From Gammaproteobacteria bacterium (lineage in GTDB: Bacteria; Pseudomonadota; Gammaproteobacteria; Chromatiales; Sedimenticolaceae): DNA of 5,870 nt. This document shows, one piece after another, positions 1-5,870 of this stretch. Position 1 is the first letter of the stretch, and each line of letters starts with the position of its first letter. The DNA is taken from positions 1 to 5,870 of the forward strand of contig JAGRHB010000132.1 in assembly GCA_020445245.1 (NCBI GenBank). The letters are read 5' to 3'. The notes below the pieces were generated by a model that saw only the letters and a program-made list of their open reading frames with translations, was not told the origin of the DNA and searched no databases. The position numbers and the translations under genes were made by a program.

Positions 1-560
1 CACAGCACCTGCCGACAGGCGCCCAGATCACGCGGGTCGGTGGTGGCACTGACTGCTGGATGCGGGGTGATGCGCTGTGGTGATTTCTCCAGGACCAGGA
101 CCCTGCAGTCCCGTGCGGTGAGGCGCTCCAGCAGCGGCGAGAAATAGCCGACCATCCCGATCAGGTCACCCGGGGCCGTGTCGCCGAGCCCGGCCGTGCG
201 ATCGCGTTCCGGCGGCTCAAAGCCGGCGCGACGATACAGGCTGGCGCTCAGCGCGTTGTAGGCGCCGACGGCGAGCGCGCGCTGTACGGTCTCGCTGCCG
301 GCAAAGCCCTGCAGCAGTGACGCCGCGTCGCCACGAAAGTCCGCCGGGCAGGGGTGGCGCCGCCACAACCGTCGCAACAGCTCACCCAGGCTCACGTAGA
401 AGGGGCCGACACTGCCGTCGTCGAGGAACACAAAACCAAACTCGTCGCGGTAGGTCTCGTCGGCCACCGGTGAGGGCAGGTAAAGACCGCTGACCGCCGG
501 ACCGCCCAGCTGCCGGGCGACCTGCGTACCGATGCGTAGATAGTCGTCGTTCAGCGCCAT
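1..560 (-). CDS. DUF4213/DUF364 (Rossmann-like, putative heavy-metal chelation) protein, C-terminus beyond window edge
   Basis: The first 186 residues are present, from ATG 558-560, and the frame runs open past base 1. I recognise the DUF4213-DUF364 architecture. The N-terminal domain (~1-105) includes FGFVFLDDGSVGPFYVSLGE (41-60) and ends in the characteristic GAYNALSASLY (99-109). A Rossmann-like DUF364 domain begins with GDLIGMVGYFSPLLERL (131-147), followed by a beta strand VLVLEKSP (154-161) as in its relatives ('vgmVGff..l', 'v.VlE..p'). The Pfam name 'putative heavy-metal chelation' is a prediction; no reaction has been assigned that I know of. Family members are usually ~240-260 residues, so about 60 are missing. 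There is no signal peptide or membrane segment, so it is probably cytoplasmic. It follows the helicase gene by 36 bp on the same strand with its own AGGA, which suggests co-transcription. A role in DNA repair is not supported by the sequence. Family assignment is by remembered motifs, not a profile search. Confidence 0.85.
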   Translation of the reverse strand, partial: MALNDDYLRIGTQVARQLGGPAVSGLYLPSPVADETYRDEFGFVFLDDGSVGPFYVSLGELLRRLWRRHPCPADFRGDAASLLQGFAGSETVQRALAVGAYNALSASLYRRAGFEPPERDRTAGLGDTAPGDLIGMVGYFSPLLERLTARDCRVLVLEKSPQRITPHPAVSATTDPRDLGACRQVL

Positions 561-564
561 GTCG

Positions 565-568
565 TCCT
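565..568 (-). promoter_or_regulatory. Probable ribosome binding site (AGGA) of the DUF364 gene
   Basis: The minus strand reads GGCAGGACGACATG. AGGA sits 4 nt before the ATG at 560 and supports that start. The match to the anti-Shine-Dalgarno is shorter than for the helicase gene. The 36-bp gap (561-596) holds no recognisable promoter boxes. Confidence 0.55.
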
Positions 569-596
569 GCCGGTCTCCCGCCCCGCCTGCACCGGA

Positions 597-3500
597 TCAA
601 CCAGGATAGTCCCAGACCCGCCAGTCGGGAAACAGCGGGAAGTACAGTGCGAGGCGGATCGGTCTGTCTTCGAGCGTGCGCACGATGCGTCCGTAGTTTT
701 CCAGCTGCGCGCGATAACGCAACTGTTCGCCGTCGAGGAAGGCATCGCGGTCGGCGTCCAGGTGCTCGCCGGTCTTGTAGTCGATGATCCAGCGCACCCC
801 CTGTTCGTCGACGAAGCTGCGGTCGATCACGTAGTGACGGGCCGCCTGTTCGAACACGGTGAGCGGCCACTCACAGCATGCGTCGTCGTGTGCTGCGAGA
901 ATCCAGCGCCCGGTATCGTCGGCCAGCGTCTGCTGCAGCGCGCGCAGAGTCCTGGCCACCGCGTGCTCCAGCTCACCGGCGTCGACGCCCAGGTTGCGCA
1001 GACCCAGCCGCACTCCGTCTTGCAGTCCGGCAATCCGCTCCGGTGTCCACAGCTCGACGCCCTGTGTGGCGATCCGCTCAAGGTGCCGATGTACCAGGGT
1101 GCCGACGTGTCGCGCCGTGTCCCCTGCCCAGTCGTACTCGATGTCGACGGCGGGCGTCCCGGTGTCGGTCGGGGCGATCGCGATGGTGGTGTTTGCGTCA
1201 CCTGCCGGATGCCAGTCCGCGGGCAGGCGCCACAATGCAGCCGGATTCACGGCCGGGCCGCCCGTTGTCGTCGAGGTTGGCGCCGGCAGCGGTGCGAACA
1301 TGTCCCCGACCACGGGCCAGAGTTTCTCCAGCAGCGAATCGGCTGCCGGCTTGCCCGGCTCTCCCTTGCTGTTGAATGTGATGTGCCCGAGCAGGTGCAG
1401 GCGTCGCCTGGCACGCGTGGCGGCCACATACAGCAGACGCGAGGCCTCGAGCCGGCTTTTTTCCCGGTCGAGTTCTCGCAGGTAGCCGGAGATCGGGTCT
1501 GTCGCCTGCTCCGAGGCGCGGATCGGCGCCATCAACAGGCGGGTACGGCCGTCGGCGCCTGTGCGTTCGAGCCAGTAAAGCAGTTCGCTGCTGCTGCCGC
1601 GAGGGCGGCGGCCGAGGCCGGGCAGGATCACGGTGTCGAATTCGAGGCCCTTGGCCTTGTGCATGGTCATCAGCTGGATGCGCCCATCGGCATTGCTGTC
1701 CGGCGTCGCATACAGACCTGCCAGTGCCGTATCCAGGCCCGCGAAGTCGAGCAGCCCACCGGCCTGCTCGTTGAGATCGAGCAATGCGAGATAGGCCCGG
1801 GCGTCGGACAGCGCCTCGTGTGAGGCCACTGCAGGACCGCCGAGACGCAGCCAGACCCCCTCGACCCATTGGCGCAGTGGACGTCGGCCGCGAGCCGGCA
1901 ACTGGTGATCGAGGATCTGCAGCAGACGCTGTACCCGGTTGCGACCGTCGGTACTCAGGGCCGCCAGCACGGCGGGATCACGCAGCCGGCCCGGGATGCA
2001 GCGCGGCGACGCCTCGGCGATCGTCAGCAGGTCGGGCAGGCCGAGCCCGAGCCAGGGTGCGCGCAGCACCACCATCCAGGAGAGGCGGTCGGCCGGATGC
2101 AGCAGCGCACGGGTCAGGTGGTGCAGGTCGCGCACCACCGGCTGCAGTGCCAAGGGGTCGACATCGACCGCCTGGAACGCCAGGCCGGCCTCCTTGAGCG
2201 CCAGTGCAATCGCGTGCAGATGGCCGCGGGCACGCGCCAGCACCGCCACCTGCCCGTCGTCGCTCTCGCCCAAGGCAACCTTTACCAGTTCGAGCACGCG
2301 CGCCGCCTCCGCCTGGGCGTCATTGGCGGCGAACGGGTGCAGCTGCACCGCCTGCACATCTTCCTGTTGGTCGAGCGCGATGGCCGGCGCGTACGGCACA
2401 GCACCACGCCCCGCATCCGCACGGTGTGGAAGGATCAACGGAAAAGCCGCGTTGACCCAGTCGACGATCGCGCCGGTCGATCGAAAATTCACCTCCAGCC
2501 GCAGCGGCTCCAGGCGGAGTCCACCGATGCCGTGTTCGCGCGCGCTCAGGTAGAGACCGACCTCGGCCTCGCGAAAGCGGTAAATCGACTGCATCGGATC
2601 GCCGACGGCGAACAGCGTGCGACCATCGCCATGCTGCCAGCCGGCCGTCAGCGTGGTGAGCAGCTCGTACTGGCTGCTCGAGGTGTCCTGGAACTCGTCG
2701 ACCAGCATATGTTGCAGCCGGTAGTCGAGGCTCAGCGCCAGGTCCGTCGGCTCGTCCGGGCTGCCCAGGGCGCGGCGCGCGCGCATCTGGATTTCGGCAA
2801 AATCCACCTCGCCGTTGTCCCGGAACACCAGCTGCAACTCGCCTGCCGCGTGCAGCAGTACCGCAAACAGGCTCGCCAGCACGGCCTGTTGCTGCGTGTC
2901 CAACCCCTGTTGCGGCAGCAGGCGAAGCCCGCACCACAAGGTGACTGTCCCGTCGTCGGCACACAATTGTGTACACAGGTCCTTGATCGCCGCCTTGTCG
3001 TGTTGGCGTTGCGCCCTGGTGGCCGCTGCGATACCCGACTCACTGGGTGCCGCGAAGCCGATATCGGCATTCCATTGTTTGCGGGGCGTGTTGCCCCGTG
3101 TCAGCACCAGCTCCGCCAGGCCGAGCCACTTCGGAAGATCAGACCACTGCGTGCCGGGCGCCGCCGTGTATTCGCGCCAGGCCCCGAGTGAGTCGGGAGC
3201 CGGTTCGCGGGTCCGGGACGGGTCCAGCCGGGCCGCAGCCTGCTGTGCGAGGTCGCTGAGACCGTGCAGCAGCCCGGGTTCGCAGGCATCGTGCAGCTGC
3301 TGCAGGTGCGAGGTGACGGCATCATCGAGCGCCGCCTCGATGTCACTGCCCTGTGGGGCCGCGAGGGTGTGGCCCAGCCACTGTTCACGCCGTGCCAGCA
3401 TGCTGCAGAGCAGGTCCTCGAGTTGCCCCTGGCGGTTGTCGAGGTGCACCAGCAGCCGTTCGACGTGTGGCCCCAGCGTGTCGTCTTCGAGCATGCGCAG

Positions 3501-3977
3501 CGTGGCGCGCGCCGCCTCGCGATAGAACCTCTCGGGCTGTTCGCTGGTGCCGGGCGCGGCACCGAGGGCGGACAGCAACGGCATCTGCCGCGCCAGCGCG
3601 TGGCTCAGGCTGTCGAATGTCTGGATCCGCAGCCGGTTCGGATTGCTGGCGATCTGCCAGCCCTGGCGTGCGTCCTGCGCCAGCGCGGCGCGTGCCAGCT
3701 GCCAGGTACGGCGGCGATGGGTTTGGGTCGGCTGCGGATCGGTGGCGGCGTCCAGCGCGGCCAGGATGCGGTTGCGCATCTCGGCCGCGGCCTTGCGCGT
3801 GAAGGTGATCGCATAGATCTCTTCCGGGTGCCGTACCCCCGCCAGCAGGCATAGAAAACGCTGGGTCAGCAGTTCGGTCTTTCCCGAACCGGCCGGTGCC
3901 TGCACGATGAAAGAGCGGCTGACGTCGAGCGCACGTTCCCGTTCGGCGGCATCGGCAATTACTGGCTCAGTCACCAT
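597..3977 (-). CDS. AddA/RecB-like UvrD-family helicase-exonuclease (ATP-dependent, PD-(D/E)XK C-terminal nuclease)
   Basis: Complete 1126-residue superfamily 1A helicase fused to a nuclease, the presumed motor and 3'-strand nuclease of an AddAB-type end-resection complex. Helicase motifs in order: Walker A AGSGKT (29-34, K33), Ia TFTRKAA (58-64), Ic QTFDS (119-123), Walker B VDEFQDT (426-432), III VGDPMQSIYRFR (458-469), IV VNFRS (496-500), V TMHKAKGLEFD (771-781), VI YVAATRAR (850-857, R855). The nuclease spans ~955-1120: H963, D1052, D1066-Y-K1068 in IIDYKTG, and Q1091/Y1095, so every catalytic position appears intact. The form DEFQDTS and the C-terminal nuclease separate it from UvrD and Rep. 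Length is near the usual AddA range of about 1150-1250. The start is ATG 3975-3977, 11 bp inside the upstream gene; GTG 3972-3974 is an equally plausible start by ribosome-site spacing. The frame stays open to a GTG at 4094, but that would overlap 128 bp of the conserved cysteine region and gives an Arg/Cys-rich non-family leader. Stop is TGA at 597-599. RecB is the alternative, but the AddB-like partner favours AddA. Confidence 0.96.
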   Translation of the reverse strand: MVTEPVIADAAERERALDVSRSFIVQAPAGSGKTELLTQRFLCLLAGVRHPEEIYAITFTRKAAAEMRNRILAALDAATDPQPTQTHRRRTWQLARAALAQDARQGWQIASNPNRLRIQTFDSLSHALARQMPLLSALGAAPGTSEQPERFYREAARATLRMLEDDTLGPHVERLLVHLDNRQGQLEDLLCSMLARREQWLGHTLAAPQGSDIEAALDDAVTSHLQQLHDACEPGLLHGLSDLAQQAAARLDPSRTREPAPDSLGAWREYTAAPGTQWSDLPKWLGLAELVLTRGNTPRKQWNADIGFAAPSESGIAAATRAQRQHDKAAIKDLCTQLCADDGTVTLWCGLRLLPQQGLDTQQQAVLASLFAVLLHAAGELQLVFRDNGEVDFAEIQMRARRALGSPDEPTDLALSLDYRLQHMLVDEFQDTSSSQYELLTTLTAGWQHGDGRTLFAVGDPMQSIYRFREAEVGLYLSAREHGIGGLRLEPLRLEVNFRSTGAIVDWVNAAFPLILPHRADAGRGAVPYAPAIALDQQEDVQAVQLHPFAANDAQAEAARVLELVKVALGESDDGQVAVLARARGHLHAIALALKEAGLAFQAVDVDPLALQPVVRDLHHLTRALLHPADRLSWMVVLRAPWLGLGLPDLLTIAEASPRCIPGRLRDPAVLAALSTDGRNRVQRLLQILDHQLPARGRRPLRQWVEGVWLRLGGPAVASHEALSDARAYLALLDLNEQAGGLLDFAGLDTALAGLYATPDSNADGRIQLMTMHKAKGLEFDTVILPGLGRRPRGSSSELLYWLERTGADGRTRLLMAPIRASEQATDPISGYLRELDREKSRLEASRLLYVAATRARRRLHLLGHITFNSKGEPGKPAADSLLEKLWPVVGDMFAPLPAPTSTTTGGPAVNPAALWRLPADWHPAGDANTTIAIAPTDTGTPAVDIEYDWAGDTARHVGTLVHRHLERIATQGVELWTPERIAGLQDGVRLGLRNLGVDAGELEHAVARTLRALQQTLADDTGRWILAAHDDACCEWPLTVFEQAARHYVIDRSFVDEQGVRWIIDYKTGEHLDADRDAFLDGEQLRYRAQLENYGRIVRTLEDRPIRLALYFPLFPDWRVWDYPG

Positions 3978-5870
3978 CGTCCTCCAGCAGCATCTCGCGC
4001 ACCCGGCACAGGGCGCCCAGGGGGCAGTACTCACAGGCCTGCGGTGACGGCGTCGGGTCTGCGCGACCTTCTGTGATTTCACACGCCAGGCCACTCAGCG
4101 TGCGCTGCCATCGGGCCAGCAGCGCGGCCCAGTCGGTGCCTTCTTCCACTTGTTCGGGCTCGGTCAGGCCAGGTGCAACGCCGGGTTCTCGGCTCAGTCC
4201 GACGAAGCTGCAGCCCTTGTCGTCGCGCCTGACACGCGCCAGCAGCACGGCACTCACGTTGCTACCCCCCTGCAGGCAGTACAAAGGTAGTTGCGGCTCG
4301 GTCAGGCGTTCATCGAACCAGCCGGCATGGCTGACCTTGCGGCCGGTCTTGTAATCGATGATCGCGAGACTGCCGTCGTCCAGCCGATCCACGCGGTCGA
4401 TGCGCACGGACAATTGCAGGCCCTGCAGTTCGACCACCTGATCCTGCTCCAGTGCCACCACCTCAAAGGCCCGGGTGCGTGCGCGTTCAACGCCCAGCCA
4501 GTCGATCACCAGGCGCGTCAGGCGCGCTGCCTCGATAGCGCGAAAACGCTCTGTGAACAGATCGGGTCGACGCCGCCCGATATCCTCGAGTGTGGCCACA
4601 GCGAGCGGCGCGACCAGTGCCGCCAGGCCGTCGTCATCCAGCGCGGCGAGGGTGCGCGAGGCCTGCAACGACTGCCACACCCGCTGCAGGAGTTCATGGA
4701 TCAATCGGCCAAGCATGGCCCCATCGGCGGCATGGCTCGGCTCATCGAGCGGGGTGGCGCCCAGGCGATACTGCGCCACCGCCCGGAAAGGGCAGTTGGC
4801 CTGCGCACCCAGCAGCGCGGCACCACCGCGCACCTCGGCCGGCGCCCGACTGGCCCGGGCGGGTGGCATCGTCTCGCGACGGTCGGCAGTGGTGCAGGCG
4901 GTGTGCAGTGCCGCCGGGTCCAGCGGGGAGAGGGCAGAACGCGGCACGGCCGGCCAGTCGTGTACCAGCGGACTGACGCGCTGTGCACGGTCCCCATCGC
5001 TACGGGCATGACTGGCAATGATTGTCTGTGTGTCGTGCAGCAGACGCTCGAGCAGGGTCCCGGCAAATTCGAGTTCACGCGCCGCCGAGGCGTGCGGCAT
5101 GCCGAGTTCACGCTGCAGCTGCGTGGGCAGCAGCGGGTCTGGGCGCGGTGCGGGAGGCCAGTTCTGGTCGTGCATGCCGAGCAGCCAGATGGCGTCGAAC
5201 GTCATGCCGGCGGCTTCCAGCGGGCCTAGGATCTGTACCGGAGTGGTGAGGGATTGCGCCTGGAATACCGTATCGCGCGCCAGCGCGCGCAATTGGCTGA
5301 CAGCCTCGCCAAGGCGCATGCGCGCTCGCACCTTGCCGAGCGCAGCGAGTTCACTGAACAGCCGATGAAAGCGTTCGAGTTGTTGGAATTCGTCACTGTC
5401 GAGGGTCTGCTCTCCGGGCCAGCCCAGCAGCCCGAGCAGCCGCCGCAGGTGCTGCGCCCACTGGCTTGGTGAATCGCTGCCAGGCAGCTCGCCCAGGCGC
5501 TGTGACAGGGCCTCGAGGCGTGCAGCCAGGTCGTGACAATGGCGCGCGTCGTTACGATCGAGATGGCTGAGGCGGTGACGCAGTCGATGGAGGTTGGTTC
5601 GCGGCATACCCTCCCTGCGCAGCATCGCATCGAGCAGCGCGCGGCCCTCCCACTCGACGCTATGGCCCCCGACGAAAGGGCTGCGCAGCAGCTGCCCGAC
5701 CAGGTTCAGCGGCTGCTCGCCACACAGCAGGTCCAGGGCCAGCAGCGCATGTGCGACCAGCGGGCGGTCCGACAGCGGCTCGCCGAGCGAGAGGTTGAAA
5801 CAGGTCTGTCCGCTGCCCGGTGCCAGGTAGGCGGAAGGCGCCAGGATTTCGGTGAACACGCGTTCGAGAT
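3967..5870 (-). CDS. AddB-like PD-(D/E)XK nuclease / probable DNA repair protein, N-terminus beyond window edge
   Basis: C-terminal ~634 residues of an AddB-type subunit that should work with the AddA-like helicase encoded next to resect double-strand breaks. The frame is open to base 5870 with no internal start needed, so the protein is cut by the edge. A GTG at 5859 is in frame but lies within conserved sequence. Numbering from that GTG: residues 1-90 resemble the family's 'fnlSlG.PL..PlV..AL' block and the LLRSPFVGG motif (57-65). Residues 211-256 (LGPLEAAGMTFDAIWLLGMH, then the P-rich stretch) match the RecC/AddB inactivated-helicase region. The nuclease domain spans ~346-620: H388, D488, D502-Y-K504 in IIDYKTG, and Q523-Y527 (QLPLY). 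Cysteines C356, C609, C612 and C618 give one upstream Cys plus C-x2-C-x5-C, the AddB 4Fe-4S arrangement. It ends at TGA 3967-3969. I recall related proteins of about 850-900 residues (TIGR03623 type), so roughly 250 residues are missing. I cannot tell whether a Walker A motif exists. Confidence 0.93.
   Translation of the reverse strand, partial: LERVFTEILAPSAYLAPGSGQTCFNLSLGEPLSDRPLVAHALLALDLLCGEQPLNLVGQLLRSPFVGGHSVEWEGRALLDAMLRREGMPRTNLHRLRHRLSHLDRNDARHCHDLAARLEALSQRLGELPGSDSPSQWAQHLRRLLGLLGWPGEQTLDSDEFQQLERFHRLFSELAALGKVRARMRLGEAVSQLRALARDTVFQAQSLTTPVQILGPLEAAGMTFDAIWLLGMHDQNWPPAPRPDPLLPTQLQRELGMPHASAARELEFAGTLLERLLHDTQTIIASHARSDGDRAQRVSPLVHDWPAVPRSALSPLDPAALHTACTTADRRETMPPARASRAPAEVRGGAALLGAQANCPFRAVAQYRLGATPLDEPSHAADGAMLGRLIHELLQRVWQSLQASRTLAALDDDGLAALVAPLAVATLEDIGRRRPDLFTERFRAIEAARLTRLVIDWLGVERARTRAFEVVALEQDQVVELQGLQLSVRIDRVDRLDDGSLAIIDYKTGRKVSHAGWFDERLTEPQLPLYCLQGGSNVSAVLLARVRRDDKGCSFVGLSREPGVAPGLTEPEQVEEGTDWAALLARWQRTLSGLACEITEGRADPTPSPQACEYCPLGALCRVREMLLEDDGD
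3981..3985 (-). promoter_or_regulatory. Ribosome binding site (GGAGG) of the AddA-like gene, inside the AddB-like gene
   Basis: The minus strand reads GGAGGACGATGGTGACTGA, so a perfect GGAGG lies in the last codons of the AddB-like gene. The gap is 3 nt to the ATG (3977) and 6 nt to the next codon, GTG (3974). The 6-nt gap is more typical, so translation may begin at GTG, shortening the protein by one residue and the overlap to 8 bp. Either way ribosomes finishing the first gene end right at this site, which fits translational coupling. Confidence 0.75.

Noticed and set aside
570..595. Possible hairpin between the helicase and DUF364 genes (CCGGT/ACCGG arms)
   Set aside because: The arms are only 5 bp with a 16-nt loop and no following T-run, so it is not credible as a terminator.
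762..1823. Plus-strand open frame (353 codons) antisense to the helicase nuclease domain
   Set aside because: It is a shadow of the conserved motif V to nuclease region. It has no family resemblance and no convincing ribosome site of its own.
1869..3191. Long plus-strand open frame (440 codons) antisense to the helicase gene
   Set aside because: It overlaps the Walker B to motif IV region on the opposite strand. The translation is low-complexity and rich in Arg, Gln and His, with no recognisable motif. Such mirror frames are common opposite GC-rich genes.
3978..4094. 39-codon N-terminal extension of the AddA-like protein starting at GTG 4094
   Set aside because: It overlaps the C-x2-C-x5-C end of the AddB-like gene in another frame and encodes an Arg/Cys-rich leader unlike the family. 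The good GGAGG sits just before 3977.
4291..5229. Plus-strand open frame (312 codons) antisense to the AddB-like gene
   Set aside because: It lies opposite the nuclease and RecC-like region. The composition looks like reverse-strand translation of a GC-rich gene, and no domain is seen.

Overview
The window is GC-rich (roughly two-thirds G+C by eye). All coding sequence lies on the minus strand as one tightly packed transcription unit read from base 5870 towards base 1. There are three genes, two of them cut by the window edges. The GC-rich codon use and the type of AddB-like protein suggest a proteobacterium, most likely a gammaproteobacterium. This is inference; no rRNA or other firm taxonomic marker is present.

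Layout in transcription order. (1) 5870-3967: the C-terminal ~634 residues of an AddB-like protein, with a RecC/AddB-type middle region followed by a PD-(D/E)XK nuclease domain framed by four cysteines in the AddB iron-sulfur pattern. (2) 3977-597: a complete AddA/RecB-like UvrD-family helicase-nuclease of 1126 residues, with all helicase motifs and an intact C-terminal nuclease. It overlaps gene 1 by 11 bp and has its Shine-Dalgarno sequence inside gene 1. (3) 560 to beyond base 1: the first 186 residues of a DUF4213/DUF364 protein (Rossmann-like, 'putative heavy-metal chelation' family), 36 bp after gene 2.

Genes 1 and 2 together look like a two-subunit, two-nuclease AddAB-type machine that unwinds and trims broken DNA ends before RecA loading. 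The 11-bp overlap suggests coupled translation, as expected for subunits of one complex. The third gene has no obvious link to DNA repair and may simply share the transcript. The operon promoter must lie upstream of base 5870 and any terminator beyond base 1. I saw no tRNA, rRNA, CRISPR array, insertion sequence or convincing terminator. Long plus-strand open frames exist, but they are antisense shadows of well-motivated genes. I do not see an undescribed system here. The points most worth following up are the subtype of this AddAB-like pair, the start of the helicase gene, and the DUF364 neighbour.
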